Positions 1 to 11,967 of a stretch of DNA of 64,000 nucleotides are shown here, in pieces. How positions within the stretch are numbered: the stretch's first letter is position 1; each line of letters begins with the position of its first letter. This DNA comes from Sesamum alatum (Eukaryota > Streptophyta > Magnoliopsida > Lamiales > Pedaliaceae). A program made the position numbers and the translations under genes. The stretch is from positions 4,774,001-4,838,000 of the forward strand of contig JACGWO010000003.1 in NCBI GenBank assembly GCA_034509735.1, in the 5' to 3' direction. The notes under the pieces were generated by a model, which worked only from the letters and a program-made list of their open reading frames with translations, did not search any database and was not told the DNA's origin.

Positions 1-1035
1 CGTCCTGCAATACCTGTAACAAGAATCTCATGGCCTGCTATTTCTATCATACCTTCATATTTTCCCACAATAGGTTGTTGCAGATGATATAAGTCATCAC
101 AAGGAAAATAATTTTCTGTTCTAGTGATGTCAAATATAACTTGGATTTGTTTCCAGCCTTCAGGGCATCTAAGTTTTACATTATCAACCCTAATAACTCA
201 AGGCTTTAACAACTCTGGTTCTTTTCCTTTATAGGCCATAATCCTATCTTCTGAAAAGGACATCCTGCTACTAAAATCAGTTTTAAAACTAAGGGTTCGA
301 TCTAAAACCGGGTGATCTTTTATCAAGATATCAACACCACATATTCTAGGTATTCTAATAGGATCTGGTGTCATTACCTTAGCGAATTCCTTGAAAATTC
401 TAGCAATCTCAATATATTCTTTCCTAAGAAATAAATCAGAATGGTGTATGTTGGAAAGGGCGTAAGCTATTCTATATGTTATAGAATATGGTCTATTCCC
501 ATCTTTTATAAGATCCTTTCTTTTAAAATCCTGATGAAGGGTTAAGATTCTATTGAAATCTTGGTCTGCTAGGTTGTATGCTATCCTAGGATGAATATCA
601 AACATCAATTTTCCTGCATACAAATTTTCTATCATTGTCCCAAGACAAACTATCTCTTAAGTTATTGATTCTTCTATCCATTATTGACAAATGTATTTTT
701 GAATCAATTCCTTCCTTAAAAGTTGCTTTTATTACTACTTCAATAGCTCCTATGTGGATCCATTTCATAGTAACTGCTACTTCCTCTCTGAGTTTATTTA
801 ATTCTTCAAGAATTTCTTCTTTAGGAATAAGCTGCATTTCCATCACATTACCAGTAAGTTCCATAGGAATTGCAAACTCACCTGAACTTACTTTGTAGAT
901 GATATGATGTTTCCTCTGGTTCAGTCCTATCTGGTTAAGGACTCTTCCGATCCCTCCAATTCTAAATCCGTCGTATAGGCTGAGATTAGAGTCTTGTCTC
1001 ATAATTCTTTCCATGGTTTTGTTTGACACCGTCAA
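1..1035 (-). pseudogene. Pararetroviral movement protein, broken
   Basis: Two overlapping minus-strand frames (598-1035 and 198-635) read as successive parts of one viral movement protein, the factor that carries virus through plasmodesmata. The frame changes around 600-635. A further in-frame TGA lies at 198-200, and recognisable protein continues beyond it to the window edge, so the gene is truncated by the window and inactive. Family recognition rests on overall sequence resemblance to caulimovirid movement proteins; no functional residue was checked. The upstream coat-protein region ends shortly before it, as expected of a compact viral genome or polyprotein. Confidence 0.7.
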
Positions 1036-1089
1036 CTTTGAAAAGAATCCTGATAGGCTATCTGAAGTTTGAAGCCTATCTCCTTCGTT

Positions 1090-2400
1090 GTAATTACTCT
1101 AATTCGGTTGAAGATCCATCCGAATCACTTTCTATTTCTTCCTCGTAGATGCTTTCATCTGAGGAAAGATCTTCGAATTGGTAGATTGGTACCAAATCAC
1201 CGTAGTAGACTGTATCTAGGATGTCGTTTATGGCTTCAAATTGGCGTAAGCCACCACGTTTCTGCAGGCAATCTGGGGAGATATGACCTTTTGCTCCGCA
1301 CGCCCAGCAGTTGCAATCCTTAAAACTTTCATTGGCTCGGGTATGGGCTCGTCTGAAAGTTCTCCATGTAGGGGTTTGTCCTGTGGATTTTGCCTCTGTT
1401 CGTCTAGATCCTTGGATGAAGCCCTTGTTGGTCCTGTTCTCTGTTCAGATTTGTATGATCTGGCTTTTGATTTAGACCACCATGATCTCCTTCTAAAAGA
1501 GGATTTTCTGGAACTCCTGGAATACGAGTCACCACCTTGTTTTTCCCTCTTCTTTTGCTCGCTTGATTCTCCTATAATAGTTGGAAAATCGTTATTATCA
1601 CAACAGAGAGGGGTTCTTTTAATTTTACCTCTCAGTCTCTTCATGTTCTTTTGGACGGATGCTTGTAACACCAATCCTTCAGTTTGTCTTTAAGGAAAGA
1701 CATCCTCCTTGCAACTGAATCCAGCTGCCCTGCAGGTACTTTGTATGATTGCATCAACATTTTCCTCCATGGGCTACAGATCTTTGCAAAGAACATTGGG
1801 GCGGCTACTTCGGTTGTTACCCCACTCTGGAAGAAGTATTTGCGGAACCAGTAGATATATTCATCTACAGCACAGATACTTCTTAATTCGAGGCCAAAGA
1901 GAGCTTGTGCATACTCCTAAGCCTGTTCTGTTCTGCTTCCTTCGAAGTATCCATCTCCGATGAAGTGAATCTTGATTAACCTTCCCAGTCTATCCACGAT
2001 TGCACTTTTAGACTCTCCTTCAAGGATGCTTGCTTTGGTCTCTTCTGGGGTATTATCCCATTCGATCTTTACCGACCCTTCCAAGCTTAACTCCAAAAGC
2101 TTTATGAAGTTATCCTTGTCTAGTTCCAACGTAGTTGCTGCAATTTTCATGGCTACAACTCATTCATTTATTAGCTTCTCGATATTTCAGAAGTCGATAA
2201 CATCCAGGTTGAGAACAGTGCCATATGGATGTATGGGTTGGAGCATGGTCCTTGCCCATGGTGTGTTTTCAGGCACTCGTCTTGGATTCCTTCTTGGATT
2301 TTCTCACAATCTTGTCCCCACGAAGGTAGGGGTAGCATTGGTGTGAAAATTTGTACCTTCTCTCATTGGATGATCCTGTGGCGGATCATTTGAGCCTGTG
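1090..2400 (-). pseudogene. Pararetroviral coat protein region with CCHC zinc knuckle, broken
   Basis: Minus-strand fragments in more than one frame (about 1917-2150, 1700-1915 and 1228-1674, then an acidic tail to about 1090) form a capsid-type protein. A C-x2-C-x4-H-x4-C knuckle is encoded at 1268-1309, directly after an Arg/Ser/Lys-rich stretch, the usual nucleic-acid-binding end of caulimovirid coat proteins. The Asp/Glu/Ser-rich C-terminus after the knuckle is also typical. Several frame changes separate the pieces, so no intact protein can be made. The outer boundaries are approximate. Confidence 0.7.
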
Positions 2401-2530
2401 CTTCACTCCGGCGGTGGTAAAGCTGGAGCGACCTCATTGGTTTGGATGTTAACTAAATCCACAATTCCTAGTTGGGAAAGGGATTCAGCTAAGTCTTGTA
2501 GATCCGATAGATCCACTCTTGATATCTCCA

Positions 2531-3010
2531 TTATTTTATGGATTTTATGATCTCAATGATTTGTTCTTCTTGTGTCTTTGGCTTCGAGATCTCCTTCGCC
2601 TTTCCCTTCTGATGTAGGAAAGATACTGGTCCAAGGGCGTCCCTGATGCGTTCCTGATGAGATTTGGAGGTCTTAGGGATATTCCTTTGATTTCTTTTCA
2701 GATCTGTAACCTCAGTCTTCAGATCTGTGAGATCCTTTTGTAGATCTGGTAGGATTTTTAGGATCTCATCCATGTTTTGGTTCAAGAGGTCTATTTTCAT
2801 AGGTATATAGATTAGCCTATGTCCATAGTCTTGAACTGTCTTTTGTACCTCTCTACGGTCCTGAGAATACTTTGAGGTATCCAGTTCGAGTTCCCTCCAA
2901 TCAGTTCCTTTAATCATTATTTTAGAACTGTATTTTTTCAGGAATCTACCTGTTCCAGATCTCCTGGTTGGGATTCTTCCATGGATCTTTGCTCCCTGTA
3001 GACGTCTCAC
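2531..3010 (-). pseudogene. Coiled-coil ORF at the 5' end of the pararetrovirus
   Basis: A 159-codon minus-strand frame, the first ORF after the primer site. Residues about 68-110 have regularly spaced Leu/Ile with charged residues between them, consistent with a coiled coil, and the C-terminus is Lys/Glu-rich. I do not recognise a specific function. Small coiled-coil proteins near the 5' end are common in caulimovirids (virion-associated or assembly factors). It is the only frame of this element that looks uninterrupted, but its neighbours are dead, so it is filed as part of the remnant. Confidence 0.55.
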
Positions 3011-3288
3011 TGCATTTCCTGGTAACGCCTCTCGGACATGGCGATTTCTGTGTCATTCCTCTCTTTCTTCCTTTGGAATAAGTGACACATCGACCAACCT
3101 TGCATTGTTGGCGATGGTTCTAAGAATTTCTATAATAAATTATGTATTCTGTATTTTCAGAATCTGAAAATATTCCCTGTTTCCAGTGTAACTCAAACTT
3201 TCGTTCGGTTCCATGCTTTTAAAGATCTACTCCATTAGGGATAAAATATCAATATGTATTATAAACGAACATTTATTCAATAAATCTA

Positions 3289-3301
3289 GGCTCTGATACC
3301 A
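3289..3301 (-). promoter_or_regulatory. tRNA-Met primer binding site of the pararetrovirus
   Basis: On the minus strand the site reads TGGTATCAGAGCC, the complement of the 3' end of plant initiator tRNA-Met, used by caulimovirids to start minus-strand DNA. It lies about 280 bp upstream of the first ORF and marks nucleotide 1 of the viral map. No TG...CA LTR end abuts it, which favours a pararetrovirus over an LTR element. Confidence 0.75.
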
Positions 3302-4020
3302 TTTTCAGGCATAGGGTACTATATCTGAAAATCTGAGAAAAAAATGGACAAAATCCGTGCGCAAAACAAATTTAGGGGACTAGAAATGATATTATCAAAA
3401 GTTGAGGGTTGGTACTAAAACCGTTAATCTCAAAACTAAGGTACTAAACTTGCAACTTTCATAAACTGCGGTATCAACCATGTCAGAATTATCTATTGTA
3501 TGGTACTGATTTCGCCATTTCAAAAAGCATGGTATCGAAATTGCAAAGTAGCCCTATAATATGGTACCTTCAAAGCATTTTATCCAGAAAAAATGTATTG
3601 AAAAGCTTTAACTTTTCTTTAATGGTGAAGGAAGGATAATGAATGAGTTTGTAGAACTTTTTCTTCTTGTGTAACTCTTTCCTGCTAGCGTCAGGGTCCA
3701 TGGTTTTGCCTCCCTCATGAAGTCATCTTCACCATTGTCGTGGATTTCAGGTTGGTTTTATTTGGTGTAATAGTTTCTTGTGGGCACAACTACTTTAAGG
3801 AGAAGTTTAAGAGATAATTGAGTGCAATTAGTTAAGAAATGAGCGGGAAAGTGGAAACAAAGGTGGAAAGTCATGGTTAATTGAAGATAAGTGATAAATG
3901 ATTCATGGGTGTAAATTATAGTCAATTTTGGTCCACTTGAATATGTATTATGGTAGGGGTATTATAGGTATTCTAAAAAATTAGTGTAGCACGTGTCGAA
4001 ACCACCATATTATATTTATA
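3302..4020. other. Non-coding stretch without recognisable gene
   Basis: AT-rich sequence with no credible ORF. The part next to 3301 could be the pararetroviral leader or promoter side. The rest is unassigned flank between the viral remnant and the copia A fragment. Confidence 0.5.
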
Positions 4021-6866
4021 ACACCAATCCTATCTACTTTCATTACAACTTGAAAGTAATACACTGGAAATAATAATAACAAGGCTTAACATCATGAGGC
4101 TGAAAATACGGGAGATGATAGTCCCAAAAATAAGAGGCACGCAGGCCCCACCCAACAGAAAATAAAATAAACATTCATTCATCCATACACAAGGTCTAGG
4201 GCTTTGTGATCATCCCATGTTGATTCCATCAACTCACATATAACATAATTATTCCAAACAATCATGAAATAAAACCAATGGATATTCCAAATATCCAAGT
4301 GATGTCCAACATCACAAAAGCATAAACATATAAATAATATGCAAAATTCAAATTTCAAATTTAATGGACATTTTAAACAATGCATCCAATGCATGTATTA
4401 ATCACAAATTAATTAAGCAAATTTAATCCAAGGAATAATCCAATTATTCCAAATCGAAAATGCAAAATTAATATATTTTCAGAATATTGTGCACAAAATA
4501 CAGAAAATCGAACTTTCCGGAAAAAGTCAAAAAAAGCACAAAACGGCCCAGCCATTGTGCTGGCCGGCCGCCCGCGCGCACAGGGCAGCGCGCTGGCAGC
4601 GGCCGGCTGCGCACAGTTACATCGAACCGGGCTCTGATACCACTTGAAGGACAAGCGGATCCGCCCGGGAGCGCGAGCGGAAGCGAGGAAGCGTGGAAAG
4701 TGCGTAAATTTAAATCTAATTCAAAATACGCGAATCCCAAGGGGTGTACCCTTGGGTGCTCAACCGGGCGTTCGATGTAGGATGTGTAAATATTAAAACA
4801 TATATTTAAACACATAGGGCATAGATATATAAATGAAATCAATCAAAGCGTAATAAACCGTTACCTTTGATTGTTTAGCGTATGCTCCCGCTACTAGCGT
4901 TGTTCCTTCTCCGGAATGCTCACGAAATCCAAACGTATGGATTCTCCAAAGGTGATCCACAGCACACCGGAAGAAAACACACGTTCTTCTTGCTAGAAAA
5001 GAACGGGTTTAGGAAGGAATCGGTTTAAGAGAAGAACACTATGAATTAGTGTTCTCTTAAACTTACTTTGTTCTTCTTCTTCATTCAAAATCAAGTGAAG
5101 AACACAAGTGTAAGAGAGGGAGAGAGCACGAAAATTGAGAGAGAGGAGAGGATTTTTGTCTTCTCTTTTTCCTAGAAAAAGATGAATAATGAATCACTTA
5201 TGCTTGGTGTTGTATATTTTAATATATATACATAATTAATCTGATTATTGGAATGTGTCTAGGTTCATCCAAGGATGTCTAGATTCATTCCAATCACTTA
5301 CCATCAATTCTTCAATCAAGCCTACCAAAATTTATGGTATGATCAAATCATACCAAAAGGGAAGAGCTTGATTGGAGTTGATTTGTCTCTTTCCAAAAGA
5401 GACAAGTCAACATACCACCTAGCATGAAACATGGCTTATTTTGCTTCCTCCAAGGGAGCATGTCGGCCATGTTTAATTAAGGAAAGAAGTCCAACTTCTT
5501 CCTATTCCAAATTAGGAATTATTTCTCCTCTCGGGTATAATTTAATGGACCGGGTTTTATCGTAATCCAATTACGACGAACCCAACATTAAATCCAATTT
5601 AATGTCCATTCAAATTATTCCCGTTGATCTTTTAATCCAATTAAAAGATCCAACAACTCAACTTTCCATATTTAATCGAAAATTCAATTTACCGATTAAA
5701 TGAAAGCCCGATACAATATCCGCCCGTCCATCCAATGGACTTTCCCTCAAGTAATCCAATTACTTATTTTATCCTTCGAGATTGACTCCAAGTCGATCTC
5801 TCAACCTCCTCGGTGATTTGTGTGTGACCCTTTAGGTTCACCCTCAGCTAGACTTGGGCCCGTGTCCCACAAGGGCCCGTTACCATAGGTGGCCGTCTAG
5901 CAACGGTCCATGGCACTAGAGACTAGGTGAATTGGCGTGAACATTTAGGCGCCGATTCCGTACGGGTACGATCCTTTCGTCTACCGTCTCCCGGCCTTAG
6001 TCTAGGGTATGGAATTGGGCGTCGGTTCCCATCCTTGACTAGGCATCTATGCTTAATACTAGAGACCACATATGCTTCATTGCGTCGACACAGGAAACCA
6101 TTCCCTGTTCGACCAACCACTGTGGCCACAGCTTCAAAACAGCATGAACGTGTCTCCGAGTGCATAGGAGATACCTCTGTCACATACTGACAGGGGACGG
6201 ATCCTCTTCTTGAAATCCACCGTCCTCGCTACAACATTTCGACTGCACTGGACAAGGCTTATAATGATCATCTTACAGAATGATCACCTCTTGCCAGATC
6301 CAAGATACAGCCGTCCTGTGCACGTGACTGCCATGATTCCTCAAGTCTGAGGATTACTCCCGTACTATCGGAACCGGGGAAATCCAATCATACCGATCAA
6401 GCCTCCAAGGCTTCCATATGATGATCCCCGCGAGTCAGTCCAGTCGGCTCGACCCCAGTCGACCAACCCATCAAGATCGTGATGGCGTCCCAGGCCTGTC
6501 GCCGATGAAACACGGCACTCATCCAATGAACACGACTCTTGACACAAGTCTCAATAGGACTCTCGATGCCCTGTCTCGAGGTCCTCGACTTGGAACGTTT
6601 CAGACCCAACTCTTAATCAGTTTGTTTCATGACCACCATCTAATGCGTGGCCCAACTGCACGAGTTGTTATCCATGGTCTGTGGGCTTTGTTGCGATATA
6701 TGTTAAAACCCCGTTTTAACAAATGTAAGACGAGCGCAACAAAGAAGTTACCATTGGTGACAAACACTCATCTTATTCATCACATAATAATATTACATTC
6801 ACATCAAGTTGTCGGATAGGTTACAAATTGCCAAACCTATTGGCTTTCTAGTCACCTATTCCAACA
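4021..6866 (-). mobile_element. Truncated copia element, family A (5' LTR plus start of internal region)
   Basis: On the minus strand this reads as a 2.2-kb LTR (4645-6866), primer site GCTCTGATACCA in plus orientation (4631-4642), then about 600 bp of leader that matches the leader of the copia A element at 24384-25225. Matching sequence stops at about 4021, so gag-pol and the 3' LTR are missing. No target duplication can be paired because the left end is a truncation. The GC-rich hairpin of the leader is retained at about 4545-4612. Confidence 0.85.
4645..6866 (-). repeat. Copia A 5' LTR, minus orientation
   Basis: It begins (minus strand) TGTTGGAATAGG at 6866 and ends TTCA at 4645, the same termini as the LTRs at 22514 and 29727. 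It contains the same array of three-base-centred inverted repeats, for example a perfect 11-bp pair at 5626-5650. Confidence 0.9.
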
Positions 6867-7145
6867 TAAAGTTCTACGGACGTCACATAACCCGTGGGCA
6901 TGGGTTATCCTAGTTGCACTTCTACTGAACCAATCTCTGATAACCCATGATCACGGGTAGTCTTGGACGCGATCTACTGAATTTCCTCATGTCTTCTCCA
7001 CTTCCTCTCTTATCAAATTTGAGCTCTTTTCTTCCAAACTCTTCTTCCATGAAAAAACCTAAAATGGCATAAAGAACAACAAGAACAAACATCATACCTT
7101 CAAAAATTGAAAAAATCATTAGGAAATGATCCATACAATTTCATG
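6867..7145 (-). repeat. Fragment of an Athila-like LTR
   Basis: The stretch resembles the outer part of the Athila LTR at 42600-42878: two copies of the AACCCGTG/CACGGGTT dyad 52 bp apart (6887 and 6939), then a run ending in a sequence close to the Athila LTR start. It directly abuts the copia A LTR, so copia A probably inserted into it. Confidence 0.55.
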
Positions 7146-7286
7146 ACATTGCAGATCCCTATTCTAGAGCTTGCACAATCCAGGTCCAAAAACCTCAAGT
7201 TGGACATTACAGAATGAAGTATTTTTGCCTCACCTCATTCAAGTAAGTGTGTGACCCCTTATGTTCATCCTAGTGATAGTTATGGG

Positions 7287-8437
7287 TAGGCCTGTCAATA
7301 GGTAGGGTCTTACCCTACCCAAGCCCATACCCTAAAAGACCCAATAGAATAATTAATGTATAGACCCAGACCCAATGGGTCCAAGACCCAGTGGGTCTGA
7401 GACCCCAAAACCTTCTATGAAGACCTGGATTTTCGGATTCGGGCTCGGACCCGACCCGATATATATATATATCATCTCTTTTTGCCTTTCTTTCCACTCT
7501 TCTCTCTCCCTGCAACTTTGCAACACTTTTTATACAGAAAATAATTATTTCAAATTAAAATTAAAATCAAATAAATCTTAAACAAATACATAAATGAAAA
7601 ACAAAATTTAGCAAAAAAAAAGAGTAGATAGCAAGTTTTTTTTAACCAACTAAAGATCAATAATTCTTCTTATAGCCCCAGACAAAAGCATTATTTACAA
7701 ATTCAAAGAAAATCAAAATAAAAAATGTACAGTAAATGTCACAAAAATTCGACTGCAATACGATTTGGGCTCATGTTTTTGAAACTCTATTCATATTAGC
7801 ATACAAATCAAAATAGGCAAAGAGTTATCATCACCAAGAATGTCCACATTTGCTTCAAAATCAAGAACATATTATGTTTCTTCGTTGTACCCATTAACAG
7901 TAACTGGACGCGTTCCTTGAGGTTGCATGGTGGCGGCGGCGTCACGGAGAATTGAGAGAGTAGAGCAAAGGGTGTGGGCATGGGCGTGGGCGCGGTGGAG
8001 GCGGCAACGATTCCTTGAGGTGGGTGCGCTGCCGCCGGCGTCGCGTTCCTTGAAGTGGGCACGACAGCGGTGAGGACACGTTCCTTGAAAGGGCACGGCG
8101 GCAGCGGCGTCTTTCCTTGAGGTGGGCACGGCGGCGGCGGCGGCGGTTTGATGAAAGTAAATCGGAGAGTTGGGAGAGGAGAGTAAATTGGAGGTCGGCA
8201 CTTTCCTTGGAGTTGGAGAGTTGGAGCTTGGAGCAGTAGAGACTAGAAAAATATTAGGTTAAATTTGGGTTTGGGTCCAAATGGATAAAATCGGGTATAT
8301 TACCCAACTCAAACCCAATTATTTTAATTTAATGAGTTTGGATCTGAGTCTGATTAAAAATTTCGGACCTAGGTCTGGGTCTGGGCCTTTTACAATGGGC
8401 CTGGGTCTGGGTAAGGTTAGCCCATTGAGAGGCCTAG
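7287..8437. mobile_element. Non-autonomous hAT-like DNA transposon, 1151 bp
   Basis: Terminal inverted repeats start TAGGCCTGTCAAT on the left and TAGGCCTCTCAAT on the reverse strand of the right end, extending imperfectly for about 30 bp to ACCTTACCC-type sequence. They are bounded by a perfect 8-bp direct repeat GTTATGGG at 7279-7286 and 8438-8445. TAGG-type termini and 8-bp duplications are hallmarks of hAT elements. No transposase is encoded. The interior holds a GC-rich repeat block (7913-8135) quite unlike its AT-rich surroundings, possibly captured host sequence. Confidence 0.88.
7913..8135. repeat. GC-rich degenerate minisatellite inside the hAT element
   Basis: The core TTCCTTGAGGTGGGCACGG, usually followed by GGC triplets, recurs at about 7913, 8011, 8046, 8081 and 8113, with a weaker copy at 8203. 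Open frames across it (Ala/His/Arg/Pro-rich) are products of the repeat and are not annotated as genes. Confidence 0.7.
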
Positions 8438-8445
8438 TTATGGGC

Positions 8446-8935
8446 TCACAACTATTGTGACTTTTCAAATTTAACTAATCATATTAAATTCCAAAAATCC
8501 ATTTATCATGGTTGTGTCTAGCAAGACGTGCTAGAAAACTTAAAATCTTCAAATTTAAAAAGGGTGATGTCAAGCATGTTCTATTTTCGATGAACTTAGC
8601 ATTTTTCTACTATATCTGGGCTAAATATGCTATTTGTTTTTTAATTATAGTTTTCAGTTATAAATTCAAATCAGACATGACCAAAAGTTCTACCCTACTA
8701 TAGTTACAATACCAAATTTGCATTTTACCCGTATTTGTATGGTAAAAGTATACATACTTGTACAATGTAATCAAACAGAAGTTTGTTAGTATGATGTTAT
8801 TAATCATGCCATATAAGTTAAAAACGTAAAATTATCACATTCGTTGTTTCATTCAAATCTCGCTAAATTATATAAAGAAATAAGTTAAAATTTTAATCGA
8901 CTAGGGGTATGTTAGAAAAATAAATTAACAAATAA
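8446..8935. other. Non-coding stretch, nothing recognised
   Basis: AT-rich with only short chance ORFs. It lies between the hAT target duplication and the foldback repeat. Confidence 0.5.
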
Positions 8936-9158
8936 GAGGGTGTTTGGCTAAGTTTATAAGCTCCTCAAAATATATTAAAAGATGTTTGAGAGCTTATGTA
9001 CTTCAAAAATTTGTTTGGCAATTTGTTTTTTAAGAATCTTATAAAATTTCAAAATAAAATGTTTTAGATCTCATAAGCTCTAAAAAAGTTAACATTATCC
9101 AACTTTTTTCAAAATATTTTATAAGCTCTATAAGATAAGACAAAAATATCCTCATTCA

Positions 9159-9216
9159 CACTCTCTCTCTCTCTCTCTCCCTCTCTCTCTCTCTCCACAC
9201 ACACACACAAGTACAT
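9159..9216. repeat. (CT)n / (CA)n microsatellite
   Basis: A run of CT dinucleotides with single interruptions passes directly into a short (CA)n tract. Confidence 0.95.
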
Positions 9217-9901
9217 ACACACATAGACATTCTCTCTCTAAGATTTTAAAAAAAAAATATTGCTATTTAATTTTTCTTACATTTAAAAAAGAGAAAATTC
9301 ATCATTATTAAATAATAAATTATTATAGTTAAAAAAAAATAAAATTGTTATTGATATTATGTGCACTGAAAAAATATAAGTTCAAGATGTTAAAAATTAT
9401 ACGACTAGAAATAGTCATTGCATTCACAAAACTAACATCAATTATATATTTATATTCATATTCGACTAGTATGAATGTACATATATATTCAAAACATTTG
9501 GTCATAATTCGTCATTTCTTTTATTTGTGTAAATACAATTATCTATTAAACTTTTATTTGGAGTTAAACTAATGTGTACTATTTATGAAATTATTTTAAA
9601 ATTATTTAAATATAAAATATGTCAAAAAATAACAACTTATTTGATTCTAATAGTGTCATGGGTAAAATTATTTACATAATACAAAATAAAAAAAATTATC
9701 AAATTGGTGTTGTTTTGAAATATTTTAAAAAATAGGCAGAGTCGGGGAAATTAAAAAAAAAAAAAAAAATCTGCAAAAGACGGGGATTTTGCAGGCACTT
9801 TTTTAATGAATTGGCTGGAGGAATCCAACCCTCTCATTTTCCTTTTCATTTTTTTTATATTTTTTGTTAGTTATTTATTAATTATAAAATAATTATATTA
9901 T

Positions 9902-10650
9902 TAGTAATAATTATAAATTATAATAATGACCATGAGTCCCATAAGTATGGCGTTGACAATAGTGTCGAGGTTTTTTTTTCCTCGCCTATTAGTTCTATCG
10001 ACTCATTTATTTTTTAAAATATAATTAATAACTATATTATTAAATTTTTAATATTGAATATATACCAAATTAATTAATATTAATGATTATATTATTAAAT
10101 TAATTAATATTTACCTAATAATATTACATTCTGTACGAAAAATAAAAAATATAGCATAAATAAAAATAATTATAAATTATAATAATGACCACAAGTCGCA
10201 CAAGTATAGCGTTGGCATTGGTGTCGATATACTTTTTTTTTCTCTCACCTATCAGTTATATTGACTCATTCATTTATTAAACTATGATTAATAACTATAT
10301 TATCAACTTTTTAATAATTAATATATATCAAATTGATTAATATTAAAAATTATATTATTAAATTAATTAATATTGACCTAATAATATTACATTATGTACG
10401 AAAAAATAAAAAATATTACATCTAGAAATGATTATAAATTATAGTAATGACCACAAACCACATAAGTATAGCGATGGCATTATTGTTGAGGTTCTTTTTT
10501 TTTTTTCCTCATCCTATCAGTTATATCAACTCATTTATTTTTTAAACAATATTATCGATTTTTTAATAACTAATATATATCAAATTATTTAATATTAATA
10601 ACTATATTATCAAATTAATTAATATTAATTTAGTTTATGAAATTGATATT
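9902..10650. repeat. ~260-bp tandem repeat, three copies
   Basis: The segment AATTATAAATTATAATAATGACC and what follows recurs with GACC at 9928, 10187 and 10449, giving periods of 259 and 262 bp. Each unit holds a T-run, an ATTAATTAATATT stretch and ATTACATT(C/A)TGTACGAAAAA. The third copy is incomplete and is followed at about 10690 by the inverted form of the unit end. Confidence 0.85.
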
Positions 10651-11297
10651 ACAAAGTTAGTGAAAATTATAAACACTAATTCTATAATATGTTTTTTTTT
10701 TCGTACAGAATGTAATATTATTAGATCATATTGAATTAATAAATAATTATATATTAATAATATTAACTATTAATTTTTAAAATTTGAATAATATTAACCA
10801 TTAATACTAACCATTTATTTTTAATTAATTATTATTAACTAGATTTAACTAAGTATTAATAATTATTATTTAAAAATTAATTAACAATTAATAAATATTT
10901 AAAAGAAAAAGAAGGAAAATGAGGGCTGGAGTAACCCAGCCCAATTGATTCAAAAAGCATGTCTGCAAAAGACGGGTTGCAAAACCTTTTTTTTTTTAAA
11001 TTTCTGTCAAAGTCTTATTTCTCAAAATATTTTAAAACAGCAGTAATTTAATAATTTTTTATTTTGTATTATTTAAATAATTTCACCAGTGTCATGTCCT
11101 TTTTGCTTATTTTACCAATAAAAAGACCTTATTATGCTAAACACCTAACATCTTATAAGCTTTAACATCTTATTTTTATCCAAACGCTTTAGAAACTTAT
11201 TTTTAAAATAAGATCCAACATCTTATAAGCTCCAAAATCATCTTATAAGATGTAAGAGCTCATAAGATGTTTCACAAAAGTTTAGCCAAATATCCTC

Positions 11298-11961
11298 TGT
11301 TGACGTCAAAATATTTTGGAATAAATTACCAATTAAAGCCCAAATAAATCGGCTAGCAATTGGGTTCCAAGATAAAAGTCCATAATAAATTTAGGCTCGT
11401 CACGAAGAAATTAAATTCATAAACCCATATTAAATTTGGGTCTTATGTATTTTTGTGGGTCAATCCAAATGAATATATATATTATCTTTGGATTGACTAA
11501 AATTGGGCCAAGTACATGTTCATAAATACAGTCTATCAAAAGACTAGTCCATGTCAAAGCCCACGGTGATAAAGCCCAATGGAAGAACCCAAGCTGCTAA
11601 AGCCCAGCTCATGCCTATAAATAGAGCCTCAACCTCACACAAAGGGATACATACGACACAAGCAAAATCCAGCAAGAGCAAGTCCAAAAGCTTTCTCCAA
11701 ACAACGAAGCTCTGCAATTACCAGGCTTTGATACGAAATTTCAAAGTGCTACGTGATCGCCTTCTACAAGTCAAAAGGGAGATTACACATCCAATTCAAG
11801 AACAAGCTTCAAGCCCTTGAATCTATATTCGTAGTGAAGAATCAGGGGGTTACTTAAATTCAGAGATTGTAAATCACTTTATATTAAAATTAATATATCG
11901 TTTGGTCCATATTTTTCTTGTCGTGCAATTATTTTTTGCAGACACGAAATTTGTGTGAACA
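11298..11961 (+). repeat. Tat gypsy 5' LTR
   Basis: It runs from TGTTGACGTC to TGTGAACA. A TATA box (TATAAATAGAG) lies at 11616. The copy at 33121-33783 is nearly identical. Confidence 0.95.
11616..11623 (+). promoter_or_regulatory. TATA box in the Tat LTR
   Basis: TATAAATA followed by GAGCCTCAACC, the best core promoter match in the LTR. The same element is at 33439-33446 in the 3' LTR. Transcription would start about 30 bp downstream. Confidence 0.7.
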
Positions 11962-11967
11962 AATTTC

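Larger units (their letters stand above)
1..3301 (-). mobile_element. Endogenous pararetrovirus (Caulimoviridae) remnant, 5' part
   Basis: Read on the minus strand, a tRNA-Met-type primer site (3289-3301) is followed by a coiled-coil ORF, a coat protein region with a CCHC knuckle and a movement protein region that runs off the left edge. That order matches plant pararetroviruses. Coat protein before movement protein is the order I recall for Cavemovirus/Solendovirus-like genomes rather than badnaviruses; this genus-level placement is an inference. All reading frames carry shifts or stops, so this is an old, inactive integrated copy. Protease, reverse transcriptase and RNase H would lie left of position 1. 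Confidence 0.8.
8936..11297. mobile_element. Foldback / MITE-like element with long inverted arms
   Basis: The left end GGGTGTTTGGCTAAG (about 8939) is mirrored by the right end TTTAGCCAAATATCC (about 11280-11295). Inner segments also mirror each other. For example, 9650-9800 (GTGTCATG, ATACAAAATAAAA, CTGCAAAAGACGGG) appears in reverse complement or matching form in 10955-11100. The motif CTTATAAG recurs in both arms. No transposase frame is present. The exact ends and target duplication are uncertain; the Tat element inserted at the right end. Confidence 0.6.

Noticed and set aside
5923..6819. Open frames repeated in the copia A LTRs (also near 22862, 30045, 60549 and 61038)
   Set aside because: They recur only because the LTR recurs, on both strands, and no domain or codon signature is visible.
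7872..8201. Ala/His/Arg-rich minus-strand frame
   Set aside because: Produced by the GC-rich minisatellite; no start context or known domain.
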